DNA of 64,000 nucleotides from Candidatus Epulonipiscium sp. (GTDB lineage: Bacteria > Bacillota > Clostridia > Lachnospirales > Defluviitaleaceae): NCBI GenBank assembly GCA_012519205.1, contig JAAYQR010000004.1, forward strand, positions 1 to 64,000. The letters run 5' to 3'. Below the pieces are notes generated by a model. The model was not told the origin of the DNA, did not search any database, and saw nothing but the letters and a program-made list of their open reading frames with translations. Shown one piece after another: positions 9,421 to 18,518 of the stretch. The position numbers and the translations under genes were made by a program. The number at the start of each line of letters is the position of its first letter. Position 1 is the stretch's first letter.

Positions 9421-11181
9421 TTAAGAAAGTTCATCTTGATTTGAAGAAGTATCTTTCTTTCTTTTTATTCTAACTACTAATGCAATAATTACCACCATTC
9501 CGATAAATAAAATCAGCCCTAAAATCAATAAGGAAACAATAGGAAATGCAGTCTTTTCTAATAAAACTTTTACTACTGCGTGATTTTCATTAAACCTAAA
9601 TTGAAGTAATTGCTCTTTTTTATCTTCATCAGTCTTAGTTTTCGTGTTCTTTTCAATACGTTTAGTTTCCCTGTTACCTGAAGCATATTTTAATTTTGAA
9701 TTATTAGGTATATACACATCATAATTTATTCCTTCTTCTAATCCTAATCCTCCTAATATAGAATTAAAGGATATAGAATCGTATAATAAATACACATCCT
9801 TATTATTATCGGACACCTCTGTTTTTTTATAATAACTAAAGTTTTCACTGGAATTTTGATTTGTTTCTTTAGTAATATTACATACGTCTTCGTATATCCT
9901 TTGTTGTCCGCTTTCCATAACCTTTATCTGTGGGTGTAATTCTTTAAAATACAAGTCAAGTTCTTCATAACCTATTTCATTAGCAGTATACTTATTCCAT
10001 ATGTATTTCGTGCTTTTTTCTGCCTTATTGTTATTTAAAATCTTTACGGAAATATCAATGGAATTCATGTAAAATCTCTTTTCAAATTCTCCAAAAACTG
10101 AAAATACTTCTTCCCCAGAATAATAAGATTCTAATGCAGCCTGATTTTTTTCATCATCTATGTATCCATTAAAATATCTTGTTCCATCAATAGAATATTC
10201 ATAACCCCTGGGATAATATAATCTATACATTACATTATCATTAACGTAGGTTCCCTTTAACAGTTCGTCAATTACAATATCTTCATCAAAATTATAAAAA
10301 GGATGTAGAGTGTTAGAATGTTTACTGGGAGTTAAATGTATTTTATTTTGCTTATCCTTTGATAACTTGTTCATTTCTTCGGTTAACTGTTCAGTGGTCA
10401 TTTTTTCAAATAAAAGTGTATATATACCTTCTCCTGATTCTTCTTTTCTTTCTACTTTATTGCAAAACTTGTGAAAGTAATCTTTAAGATCTTTTTGACC
10501 TATCTTGCTATCTATATTTGAATCAAATATTATTTTTAATTCTCTAGTAATAGTATCCTTAAAGTCTAAGAAAGTATTTATTTCTATTCTTTTTATAGGG
10601 TAGGTTTCATCTACTTCTGCTTTAATATTTGCGGTCCTATTATAGAATGAATCAGAATACCCTGGAATATCAACAGTTATGTCTTGCATGTCAAACAAGT
10701 CTGTCCCACTACCCTCTGAAATTATTTCTGAAGCATCTACTGCATCCGTAGCCCATTTTACAAGATCATAAGAGGGATTTGTTTCTTCAAAACGATAAAC
10801 TCTACCAAATAAACTCTCTTCAGCAACATAAATAGCATCATGGGGTTTCCCCGTAATGGCTTCCGTTTTTTTATTATAATCATCAATGCTATCAAAGCTA
10901 TATGTAAAAACATACTGAACCCCTGACCCGGCAGTTTCCGAATCTTCTTTCGACATTGTTAATACATCCGGCTTTGCTTTAGTCAAAACTTCTTCTAGAG
11001 CATTAATTCCACCTTCTACATACTCGAGATCACTACTACTAATGTAGGCATAAACGGTTTTTGTTCCCTTACCGTCTTCATCAATACTTATGTTAGATGT
11101 AATTTGGGCTCCACAACCCGACAAGATAACAACAAGTGTAAATAATAGGCAGAATAAAAACCCCCTCTTCCATCTATTCAT
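9421..11181 (-). CDS. large lipoprotein with C-terminal membrane anchor, function unknown
   Basis: A 586-residue predicted lipoprotein: signal peptide with lipobox LSGC (Cys23), a long extracytoplasmic region opening with 'ITSNISIDEDGKGTKTVYAY', and a C-terminal membrane helix (about 550-572) followed by a KRKK stop-transfer. It would be anchored at both ends. ATG 11181 overlaps the previous stop in TGATG, with AAGGTG 7 bases upstream, so it is translationally coupled to the membrane protein 11181-13622. Together with that gene and the zinc-ribbon gene 13857-14222 it forms one operon. No catalytic motif recognised. Confidence 0.75.
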   Translation of the reverse strand: MNRWKRGFLFCLLFTLVVILSGCGAQITSNISIDEDGKGTKTVYAYISSSDLEYVEGGINALEEVLTKAKPDVLTMSKEDSETAGSGVQYVFTYSFDSIDDYNKKTEAITGKPHDAIYVAEESLFGRVYRFEETNPSYDLVKWATDAVDASEIISEGSGTDLFDMQDITVDIPGYSDSFYNRTANIKAEVDETYPIKRIEINTFLDFKDTITRELKIIFDSNIDSKIGQKDLKDYFHKFCNKVERKEESGEGIYTLLFEKMTTEQLTEEMNKLSKDKQNKIHLTPSKHSNTLHPFYNFDEDIVIDELLKGTYVNDNVMYRLYYPRGYEYSIDGTRYFNGYIDDEKNQAALESYYSGEEVFSVFGEFEKRFYMNSIDISVKILNNNKAEKSTKYIWNKYTANEIGYEELDLYFKELHPQIKVMESGQQRIYEDVCNITKETNQNSSENFSYYKKTEVSDNNKDVYLLYDSISFNSILGGLGLEEGINYDVYIPNNSKLKYASGNRETKRIEKNTKTKTDEDKKEQLLQFRFNENHAVVKVLLEKTAFPIVSLLILGLILFIGMVVIIALVVRIKRKKDTSSNQDELS

Positions 11182-13622
11182 CAGTTTGCACCTTCTTTCA
11201 TCTGCTCTAGTGTATATATAAGATTCATCGTAATATTTTCCCACTCATTTGATTTTGCATCATACATAAAGTAATCTAGAGTATCCATACGCCTTACTAT
11301 CAGCTTTCCGTCCTTTTCTGAGATATCCGATATATAAGAAACTTCATTTTCTAATGCAATAGTTTCGTCTTTTCTTAGTATTTCTAGTATGTTATCGCCT
11401 TCTTTATCATGCTTGATAATATATTTTTGATTATTATCATCTACTAGATACTGCATTATCGTCTCATTAATAGATTCTTCTGAAATCGTATGATCCATAC
11501 TTTCTAAAAAGGTTATGTATTCGGAAGTTATGCTACCATCTTCATTTTCTATTTCCCTATTCTCATTTTTTATTGCCAGTACCTTTGCTCCTCCATTCCA
11601 TAGGGAGTTAGCTTCTAATTCCATATCCTTTTTAACTTTGCTTTTATAATCGTATTCATATACTTTTTCATCCTCAAGAAAGGCAATCTTATCATCCCCG
11701 GTCCATATTAGATTGTTTCCCCCTATTTCGAGCATCTCATTGTCACTTCTTTTAGGAAACATCATTTGATGGGTAACCCCTTCTAAAATAAGCGCGCTTC
11801 CCTTAGAATTCCATTGTAAATTATATAAATCATTAAAAGGTTTTTTATTTAATTCTTTTCCCTTATCGTTGATAATGATTACTTTATCGCCATCATAGGA
11901 TTCATCGTATAATGCTAGTTTTTCATTATCCTTAGAAATATTTAAAAAGACGATTTCTCCATTTGTTTGGTAGATTGGTTTAATTTTATTTTTCCTTGGC
12001 TCATATCTATAAATAGAATTATGTGTTTTTATAAAATATGTATTATTGTTACCTAATAGCACGGTTTCTATATTATTAATATTAAAGGTATCATTTATCT
12101 GAGAACTATTATCTTTTCCAAGTAGGGATACAGCCTTCACATTCGCTCTGTTTTCATTGGTCTTAACATTCTTAGGTTGTGGTGATACTACCTTAAATCC
12201 TACTACCATCATCACCGACACTAATATTCCACCACCTGCTAGACACCATGTACGATATTTCATTAGTTTTTCTTCTAAAACATCTAGCTTTATTTTTTCT
12301 CCACCAAAATATTTAAGTATTCCAAACAGTAAAATCCATACGAAGATATTAATAAAAACAAATACTGGTGAGTATCCCACCCACATTTTTTCCTGCAAAT
12401 ATACGGGAATATCTAAACCTAGTATGGATAATGCCTCCCCAACTGTATCAAGATTACCCCTTATATTAATATACGATTGGGTAGTGATTGCCAAAGTCAC
12501 ATTCCAAACTGCTAATAGGATACCCAATACTCCAAAATCTTTCCAGTTTTTCTTATCTTTAATCCTCTTAAAGCCTAAATATAAAATAACTATTGTTCCC
12601 AATACTACCAATACATTCAGGCCTGTAAAGGCATAAGATTTATCTACAGAACCAGGTAATACCCCTTCCGCTGCTACCCTAAAAAGGCCCAATTTAATAA
12701 ATGCTTGTCCGATTTGTACACGAAATCCATTACCAAGTACAGCTAAAGCTCCATACCCCCACAGACTAGGAATAAATAACAGGGCTTTTATATTTCTCAT
12801 CGTATTTGCCATTTCACTTCCCAAAATACCGATCACTGATAAAATATATAGAACAAGAACTAATATTCCGCTGTATATAAACTGCCATTTAATAATCCAT
12901 ACAAAGGAGCCAATACTATCTGAAAAGGGCATTTCCTTATAAATATTTGATATGCTTTCCTTCTTTATTATTAGGCTCCAGATTAATTGAATAAGAAATG
13001 CTATCATAAAAGTTCCCAATAATCCTCTGAAAAATGCAAATCCTCCGTGAAATTTAAAAGAAAAGTCTATAATAAATTTGTTTGCTCCGGAAATCAATTT
13101 GTAGTTGAGTAAAGAAAATACATTTAAAACAATACTAAAGATTAGTGATGTTCTTATATAATACCCTAAACCATCTATAGTAGAGCTGCCTTCTTTGTAT
13201 TTCCTAAAATTTCCCGCTAAAAATGAACTTCCGGGTATTAATAAAAATAAAAGAAACGCAAATCTAAATGAAATTAATATATTGTTATTTGTCCCTCCTA
13301 AATTACCCCTAAAAGATATCTTAAACGGCGTTTGCATAGATGCCTGGAGTATGTCAATAGCATTAGGCTTTAATCTCATTTTTATAGATGACTCTACTGT
13401 ATTGGTTTGATTATATATTTCATTTATTCCTTCTTTTATACCCCTTAAAAATACAAGGTCTAACATAAAACAAATAACTAACCCTACTATAAATGCGATT
13501 CCTGCTCCAATTAATGATTCTATCCAGACCTTTTTATCTTCCAAAAAAAAATTTTTAATTCTTTCGGCTAAAAAGCCATCCTTAGTTATAAGATTTTGGG
13601 TATTGGACTTAACAGTTTCCAT
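11181..13622 (-). CDS. polytopic membrane protein with extracytoplasmic propeller-like domain (main reading frame of a frameshifted gene)
   Basis: From ATG 13622 the frame encodes 813 residues: about ten transmembrane helices in residues 30-480, then a hydrophilic C-terminal region of about 330 residues with repeated strand motifs reminiscent of TolB/WD propellers ('NISKDNEKLALYDES', 'NLQWNSKGSALILEG'). The ATG has no ribosome binding site. The same frame stays open upstream to about 13735 and encodes a perfect zinc ribbon (FCNQCG...YCSECGRPV, about 13653-13723) without a start codon. The true N-terminus is probably at GTG 13845 in another frame (see the fragment 13717-13845). Removing one A from the A8 run (plus-strand T8, 13734-13741) would join them into an 887-residue protein. 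Confidence 0.75.
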   Translation of the reverse strand: METVKSNTQNLITKDGFLAERIKNFFLEDKKVWIESLIGAGIAFIVGLVICFMLDLVFLRGIKEGINEIYNQTNTVESSIKMRLKPNAIDILQASMQTPFKISFRGNLGGTNNNILISFRFAFLLFLLIPGSSFLAGNFRKYKEGSSTIDGLGYYIRTSLIFSIVLNVFSLLNYKLISGANKFIIDFSFKFHGGFAFFRGLLGTFMIAFLIQLIWSLIIKKESISNIYKEMPFSDSIGSFVWIIKWQFIYSGILVLVLYILSVIGILGSEMANTMRNIKALLFIPSLWGYGALAVLGNGFRVQIGQAFIKLGLFRVAAEGVLPGSVDKSYAFTGLNVLVVLGTIVILYLGFKRIKDKKNWKDFGVLGILLAVWNVTLAITTQSYINIRGNLDTVGEALSILGLDIPVYLQEKMWVGYSPVFVFINIFVWILLFGILKYFGGEKIKLDVLEEKLMKYRTWCLAGGGILVSVMMVVGFKVVSPQPKNVKTNENRANVKAVSLLGKDNSSQINDTFNINNIETVLLGNNNTYFIKTHNSIYRYEPRKNKIKPIYQTNGEIVFLNISKDNEKLALYDESYDGDKVIIINDKGKELNKKPFNDLYNLQWNSKGSALILEGVTHQMMFPKRSDNEMLEIGGNNLIWTGDDKIAFLEDEKVYEYDYKSKVKKDMELEANSLWNGGAKVLAIKNENREIENEDGSITSEYITFLESMDHTISEESINETIMQYLVDDNNQKYIIKHDKEGDNILEILRKDETIALENEVSYISDISEKDGKLIVRRMDTLDYFMYDAKSNEWENITMNLIYTLEQMKEGAN

Positions 13623-13716
13623 ATCTAGTGAGATTTTTTTATTACTAATAGAATATATATCTACCGGTCTCCCACATTCAGAGCAATATTGACCTACTAA
13701 TCTAACACCACATTGA

Positions 13717-13845
13717 TTACAAAAATCGCTCTGTTTTTTTTACAAAGGCTACATTTGGTACATTATATAAATTGATCTTTATGCCACAGCTATGGCAATA
13801 ATTATTACTTGATTTGTTTTCATTTCCACATTGATTACAATACAC
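13717..13845 (-). pseudogene. 5' fragment of the frameshifted zinc-ribbon membrane protein
   Basis: GTG 13845 follows AGGAGGG by 5 bases, and that site overlaps the stop of the preceding gene, as expected for an operon. The 42-codon frame encodes a complete zinc ribbon (YCNQCG...YCHSCGIKI) and then runs into a run of eight A on the coding strand and a stop. One base fewer in the run continues directly into the zinc ribbon and membrane protein downstream (11181-13622). It may be a sequencing or assembly error, a genuine mutation, or transcriptional slippage on A8; the sequence alone cannot decide. Confidence 0.7.
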
Positions 13846-13856
13846 ACTATCCCTCC

Positions 13857-14222
13857 TTATATCTGCTTACTCCCACAAATATTACAAAAAGCAGATTCTT
13901 TCTGAATTAAGCCCTTACATACTCCGCATTCCTTTACTTCTTCCATATAGAATTTATTAATGTCAAGGCCGCAGCTATTGCAAAATTTTGTCCCTTCATC
14001 CAAGGGCTGGTTACATTTTGGACATATCTTTTCTGCCTTTTTATGTATAATGTTTTTGTTTTCCTGTGCTATTTCATTTTCTAGCAGACATATTTCATTT
14101 GATATAGCCTTAAGTTTAGAATCCTCTAGTTCATTTTTGCGCATTTTATAATGCACTTCTTCTCCTAACAATACTAGCTTTTGTAAAACCTTTTGCTGTA
14201 AATCTGATACTTTTGCTGCCAT
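13857..14222 (-). CDS. coiled-coil protein with two zinc ribbons
   Basis: A 121-residue soluble protein: a helical N-terminal half with a coiled coil (about 30-63), a zinc ribbon CPKCN...CNSCG (about 68-86) and a second ribbon CGVC...CNICG (about 99-117). The start has AAAGGGGGAAG upstream. It opens an operon with the frameshifted membrane protein and the lipoprotein 9421-11181. Its plan matches 7471-8007. Proteins of this kind often sit beside membrane proteins with their own zinc ribbons, which suggests assembly of a membrane-associated complex, but the function is unknown. Confidence 0.75.
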   Translation of the reverse strand: MAAKVSDLQQKVLQKLVLLGEEVHYKMRKNELEDSKLKAISNEICLLENEIAQENKNIIHKKAEKICPKCNQPLDEGTKFCNSCGLDINKFYMEEVKECGVCKGLIQKESAFCNICGSKQI

Positions 14223-14311
14223 CTTACTTCCCCCTTTAGATTATATGTAATCCTTTATAGTGTATATATAATTCCTCTAAATTTCAATACCTTTTGATTT
14301 TTATGTAAAAT

Positions 14312-14338
14312 AATAGGGTATCTTGAAGATACCCTATT
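14312..14338 (-). terminator. terminator after the flavodiiron gene
   Basis: A 13-bp perfect stem AATAGGGTATCTT / AAGATACCCTATT with a tight loop lies just downstream of the minus-strand stop at 14355 and is followed by TATTTTAC in the direction of transcription. Confidence 0.75.
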
Positions 14339-14354
14339 ATCTTTATTATCTTTA

Positions 14355-15545
14355 TCATACAAAACTTTTTATAAAGCTTTTTCCAAATTCCTCACATCTT
14401 TTAGTTGCCTCTTCATCTGGAGTCCACAAAACCCTTATTCCATCATTAATAAGCTCAAAACCTCCTTCTTTTAATCTGTCAGAAATCATCTTTGTGGATT
14501 GACCACCCCAACCATAGCTGCCGAAGGCTGCTGCTTTTTTATTTTTAAATCCTAACCCTCTCATTTCTTCTAGTATAGCGGCAGTCGAAGACAATATTCC
14601 ATTATTAATTGTGGAAGACCCTACCAATATTCCTTTTGATTTGAATACTTCTGTAATCACATCGTTTTTATCAGTCCGAGCAATATTATATAGTTTGATG
14701 ATTACTTCTTTATCCTCTTGCTGTATCCCCTTTTTGATGGCTTCTGCCATCTTCTTTGTATTATCCCACATACTATCGTATAAAATAGTTATTTGGTTTT
14801 CTTGGTAATTGTCTGCCCACTTTAGGTATTGTTCTACTATTTGTACAGGATTATCTCTCCAAATGACCCCATGGCTTGTACAAATCATATTTAGAGGTAG
14901 GTTGAAGCTTAAAACCTCTTTAATTTTATCTATAACTAAAGAACTAAAAGGAGTTAATATATTTGCATAGTATTTTATTGCTTCTTGATAAAGCTCGCAT
15001 TGGTCTACTAGATCATTATAGACTTGTTCAGTCGCCAAATGTTGACCAAATGCATCATTACTAAATAGGATATTTTCTTCTGTAAGATAACAAAACATGC
15101 TATCGGGCCAATGGAGCATTCTAGCCTCGATAAATATAAGTTCCTTACTGCCTAAGCTAAGCTTATCCCCTGTCTTTACAGTATTAAAATTCCAATCCTT
15201 ATGATATTGTCCCTTTAGAGAACTAACAGCATTTTTTGTACAATATATAGGCGTGTCGGGTATTTCCTCCATAAGTCGCGACAAAGAACCACTGTGGTCT
15301 ATTTCTCCATGGTTAACGATAACATAGTCTATCTCTTTAAGGTCAATTTCTTTTTTAAGGTTTTCTACAAATTCTTCACTATATGGGTTCCAAATAGTAT
15401 CAATAAGAGCTACTTTTTCGTCTCTAATAAGATAAGAGTTATATGTAGACCCTCTATGGGTTGAGTATTCTTCCCCATGAAAAGTGCGAAGCTCCCAATC
15501 CCTTTTCCCAACATATGTTACACTGTCTGTAATTTTAAAAGACAT
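14355..15545 (-). CDS. fprA: flavodiiron protein (FprA-type A flavoprotein)
   Basis: A 396-residue cytoplasmic enzyme that reduces O2 to water or NO to N2O and protects anaerobes. The N-terminal metallo-beta-lactamase domain holds the diiron ligands HGEIDHSG (H-x-E-x-D-H, about 79-86), plus 'LHWPDSM', 'FSNDAFGQH' and 'CTSHGVIW'. The C-terminal third is a flavodoxin domain beginning 'ILYDSMWDNTKKMA' (about 255), which binds FMN. The length is typical. It is monocistronic with its own terminator. Electrons usually come from rubredoxin; none is adjacent. Confidence 0.95.
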   Translation of the reverse strand: MSFKITDSVTYVGKRDWELRTFHGEEYSTHRGSTYNSYLIRDEKVALIDTIWNPYSEEFVENLKKEIDLKEIDYVIVNHGEIDHSGSLSRLMEEIPDTPIYCTKNAVSSLKGQYHKDWNFNTVKTGDKLSLGSKELIFIEARMLHWPDSMFCYLTEENILFSNDAFGQHLATEQVYNDLVDQCELYQEAIKYYANILTPFSSLVIDKIKEVLSFNLPLNMICTSHGVIWRDNPVQIVEQYLKWADNYQENQITILYDSMWDNTKKMAEAIKKGIQQEDKEVIIKLYNIARTDKNDVITEVFKSKGILVGSSTINNGILSSTAAILEEMRGLGFKNKKAAAFGSYGWGGQSTKMISDRLKEGGFELINDGIRVLWTPDEEATKRCEEFGKSFIKSFV

Positions 15546-15616
15546 ATAATCAACCCCTTCTTAGTTTTTATCTATTTTAGTATATATTGAAAATCTAATT
15601 CCTATTCATGCTTTTA

Positions 15617-15645
15617 TTGACACATACGTAAAAAAAGTATACAAT
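15617..15645 (+). promoter_or_regulatory. sigma-A promoter for the DAHP synthase gene
   Basis: TTGACA (15617-15622), a 17-base spacer and TACAAT (15640-15645) form a near-consensus promoter 31 bases before the start codon at 15677. No leader peptide, T-box or other attenuator fits in the short leader, so transcript-level control by tryptophan or tyrosine is not evident. Confidence 0.85.
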
Positions 15646-15676
15646 GGTTAAAATTTAAGTAGAAAGGAGCTTTAAG

Positions 15677-16705
15677 ATGAGCTTTAAATACATAAGAAAT
15701 ATTCCTTCCGCAGAAGAGATTATAAGTGAAATTCCTTTACCTAAAGAATTAGGCATTCTTAAACAAAAAAGAGATGAGGAAATAAAAGCTGTAATAGAAA
15801 AAAGTTCCAATAAATTTATCCTAATAATCGGTCCTTGTTCTGCCCATGATGAAGATGCTGTTTGCGATTATATCGGCCGTCTTGCTAAGGTACAAGAAAA
15901 AGTACAAGAAAAAATTATTATTATACCTAGAATATACACTAACAAACCACGAACTACCGGCGAAGGATATAAAGGGATGCTTCATCAACCGGATCCCATG
16001 GATAAACCAAATATTCTAGAGGGACTTAAGGCAATTCGAAAAATGCATATACGGGCCATCAGTGAATCTTACTTAACCCCTGCAGATGAAATGCTCTATC
16101 CGGAAAACTATACCTATCTTCAGGATGTCCTAAGCTATGTGGCAATAGGTGCCCGCTCTGTAGAAGACCAACAGCACCGCCTAACAGTAAGTGGTATGGA
16201 CATTCCTGTAGGTATGAAAAACCCCACTAGTGGAGATACTTCCGTTATGTTAAATTCCATTCAGGCTGCGCAGCATGGTCATACCTTCCTCTATCAAGGT
16301 TGGGAAGTTAAGACTAGTGGCAATCCCCTTGCCCATTCTGTTTTAAGAGGTGCAGTGAATCATTATAGTACTAATATACCAAATTATCATTATGAGGACA
16401 TGATGAATCTTGCTAAAGATTATGAAGATAGGGGGCTTACTAACCCTACTATTATCGTTGATACCAATCATGCCAATTCCATGAAAAGATTTAAGGAACA
16501 ACCCCGTATTGTAAAAGAGGTCCTATATAGTAGAAGACATTCTCCAATTCTAAAAGATATGGTAAAGGGGCTTATGATTGAAAGTTATATAGAAGAAGGA
16601 AATCAAAATGCCAATGAAAGAGTCTACGGTAAATCCATAACTGACCCTTGTCTTGGCTGGGAAGACTCTGAAAAACTTATTTATTATATTGCTGAAAATT
16701 TATAA
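15677..16705 (+). CDS. 3-deoxy-7-phosphoheptulonate (DAHP) synthase, AroFGH class
   Basis: A 342-residue enzyme condensing phosphoenolpyruvate with erythrose 4-phosphate, the first step of the shikimate pathway. Signatures of the type I-alpha family are 'IIGPCSAHDE' (about 51-60), 'RIYTNKPRTT' and 'GYKGM', and the C-terminal metal-binding 'DTNHAN'. The length matches E. coli AroG/AroF (about 350). The ribosome binding site AAAGGAG is 7 bases before the ATG. It is a single-gene unit closed by a bidirectional hairpin. Which amino acid inhibits it cannot be read from the sequence. Confidence 0.95.
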   Translation: MSFKYIRNIPSAEEIISEIPLPKELGILKQKRDEEIKAVIEKSSNKFILIIGPCSAHDEDAVCDYIGRLAKVQEKVQEKIIIIPRIYTNKPRTTGEGYKGMLHQPDPMDKPNILEGLKAIRKMHIRAISESYLTPADEMLYPENYTYLQDVLSYVAIGARSVEDQQHRLTVSGMDIPVGMKNPTSGDTSVMLNSIQAAQHGHTFLYQGWEVKTSGNPLAHSVLRGAVNHYSTNIPNYHYEDMMNLAKDYEDRGLTNPTIIVDTNHANSMKRFKEQPRIVKEVLYSRRHSPILKDMVKGLMIESYIEEGNQNANERVYGKSITDPCLGWEDSEKLIYYIAENL

Positions 16706-16749
16706 TACCCAATGCTTAAAATAGCTAATCCAATCCACTGTAATTTTGT

Positions 16750-16785
16750 AGTCAATGCCTGACAATATTAGGCATTGACTATTTT
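16750..16785. terminator. bidirectional terminator between aroF-like gene and hydE
   Basis: Stem AGTCAATGCCT / AGGCATTGACT (16750-16760 and 16770-16780) with a nine-base loop, then ATTTTGCT. It lies between convergent genes and overlaps the last codons of hydE. Confidence 0.75.
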
Positions 16786-17823
16786 GCTATATAATGCATT
16801 ATCTCCTCTAGATAAATCCACATGAAAACCAGCGTTTTCAATTCTTTTCTCAATGCATTTTCTGCACTCTGCTGCCTCATCTCCAGTACATATCTTTCCA
16901 TCATAAAGGGAATATTTCTCCCTTATACCGATGGGGGATAAATTGGGCATTACTACATTGGCCCCTGCCCTTAAAGCCTTTTCCCTTCCTGTTGCATCTA
17001 AGGTTCCTAGGGCTGTGGTTGCCGGTAATAAGACACTAGGGAGTAAAAGACGAATAATCGCAAGCAGTATAACAGTCATTTCGGTGGTTCCTCCTTCTTT
17101 CTTGGAAAGGGAAGTTTCCTTATGAGGAATAAACGGACCAACTCCTACCATATGGGGATTAAGTTCTTTTAAAAATCTTAAATCCTTTATATAATGCCCA
17201 TAGGCCTGGTCTGGAAGTCCTACCATAAACCCTGCCCCCACCTGGTATCCTATTTCTTTTAGATTCCATAGACATTTTATTCTATTTTCAAAATTGCCCT
17301 TTGGATGAAGAGTTTCATATAGTTTCTTATCTGCTGTTTCATGTCTTAGAAGATATCTGTCTGCCCCTGCGTCATAATATCTTTTATAGGATTCATAGGA
17401 TTTTTCTCCTATTGAAAGGGTTATTGCACATTCAGGGTATTTATTTTTAATGGTATATACCATTTTTAATATCTTTTCATCGTTATAATACCTATCTTCT
17501 CCCCCTTGAAGTACAAAGGTTTTATATCCTAAGTTATAGCCTAGTTCACAGCATTCAAGGATTTCTTCAATGGATAACCTATACCTGTCCACGTTTTTAT
17601 TGGAAGCCTGAATTCCACAATATACACAATCTCTGCTGCAATAATTTGTAAATTCTATTAACCCCCGTAAATATACCTTATCCCCATAATATTTTTCCCT
17701 AGTCTTCCTAGCCTTTTCCTTTAAATATTTAGTATTCTCTTCATCTATACCCTTAAAAAGTTTAAGTAATTCCCCATCATCTAAATTATTAAGTTCATAT
17801 AATTTATCAATTAAACCTTTCAT
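16768..17823 (-). CDS. hydE: [FeFe]-hydrogenase maturase HydE (radical SAM)
   Basis: A 351-residue radical SAM enzyme that helps build the 2Fe subcluster of the hydrogenase H-cluster. The radical SAM motif CxxxCxxC is at C62, C66 and C69. The glycine-rich 'LQGGED' and 'GFMVGLPDQ' fit HydE. A second, optional cluster motif CTGDEAAECRKC is present near the C-terminus. ATG 17823 is chosen because it overlaps the upstream stop in ATGA and has GGGGGTG before it. It is the last gene of an operon otherwise concerned with lipids and glycosyl transfer; hydF and hydG are not in this window. A hydrogenase-like sensor lies at 25423-27333. Confidence 0.92.
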   Translation of the reverse strand: MKGLIDKLYELNNLDDGELLKLFKGIDEENTKYLKEKARKTREKYYGDKVYLRGLIEFTNYCSRDCVYCGIQASNKNVDRYRLSIEEILECCELGYNLGYKTFVLQGGEDRYYNDEKILKMVYTIKNKYPECAITLSIGEKSYESYKRYYDAGADRYLLRHETADKKLYETLHPKGNFENRIKCLWNLKEIGYQVGAGFMVGLPDQAYGHYIKDLRFLKELNPHMVGVGPFIPHKETSLSKKEGGTTEMTVILLAIIRLLLPSVLLPATTALGTLDATGREKALRAGANVVMPNLSPIGIREKYSLYDGKICTGDEAAECRKCIEKRIENAGFHVDLSRGDNALYSKIVNA

Positions 17824-18473
17824 AAAGCACCCCCGGTATTTTCCCATTGCTCCATTACGGTTCTAACCTTTATCCTTTGTTCTATGAATTCTTTTTTTAA
17901 ATCCTCTTTATTTACTTCTACTGGTTCATGAATACATACTTTTATTTCATTAAAGGGAAACGGAATAACAAATTTATCCCACCTTTTGTTTAAGGATATT
18001 TTTCTTCTTACCCTGATGGATAAAGGTACAACTCTTCTTTTAGAAAAGAGAGCAACTGCGAAAGGAAAGATTTTAGGTTCATGAAAAGGCCCTAGGGGGC
18101 CATCAAAGGTAATTGCCACACTGGAGTTCGCCTCTTCCCTAATGATACTCCTAATCTTCAGAAAAAAATTCCCCCCCGATGGTTCATCTGGAACACGAAT
18201 AGGCACATAACCAAAACTTTTACATATATTTGATATATAATTTCCCCTAGGGTCTTTGGTGGTAACTACACACAGCCGCTCTCCTTTTAATAAAGGGTAA
18301 AAAGAATAGCTAGAACCATGCCAAAATGAAAAGATAAACTTTTCTTCATGATTGGATTTAAGGTATTCACCATTACCGCTTAACTCAATTTTACTAGTAG
18401 CATAAACCAAACGTATATAGACTATAAATATGACACTAATAATCTTTTGAAACAAATCATGTACTTTTTTCAT
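17820..18473 (-). CDS. DUF374 lysophospholipid acyltransferase-like protein
   Basis: A 217-residue protein of the DUF374/LPLAT superfamily, related to acyltransferases that add acyl chains to lipids. An N-terminal hydrophobic helix (about 8-25) anchors it; the acyltransferase-type motif is 'FSFWHGSSYSF' (about 48-58), followed by 'TKDPRGNYIS' and the DGPLGP loop (about 124-129), where the family usually has DGPRGP. It lies between the glycosyltransferase 18519-20771 and hydE with a stop/start overlap to the latter. Together with the flippase-like gene it suggests synthesis or modification of a glycolipid. The lipid substrate is unknown. Confidence 0.85.
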   Translation of the reverse strand: MKKVHDLFQKIISVIFIVYIRLVYATSKIELSGNGEYLKSNHEEKFIFSFWHGSSYSFYPLLKGERLCVVTTKDPRGNYISNICKSFGYVPIRVPDEPSGGNFFLKIRSIIREEANSSVAITFDGPLGPFHEPKIFPFAVALFSKRRVVPLSIRVRRKISLNKRWDKFVIPFPFNEIKVCIHEPVEVNKEDLKKEFIEQRIKVRTVMEQWENTGGAL

Positions 18474-18518
18474 GCCATCCTCCCTGTCAGTAATACAACT
18501 CCTATCTCTATAGATATA

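Noticed and set aside
13735-13760. A third reading of the zinc-ribbon region containing a CxxC (KCSLCKK)
   Set aside because: Using it would require two independent one-base shifts; a single base change in the A8 run already joins both good zinc ribbons.
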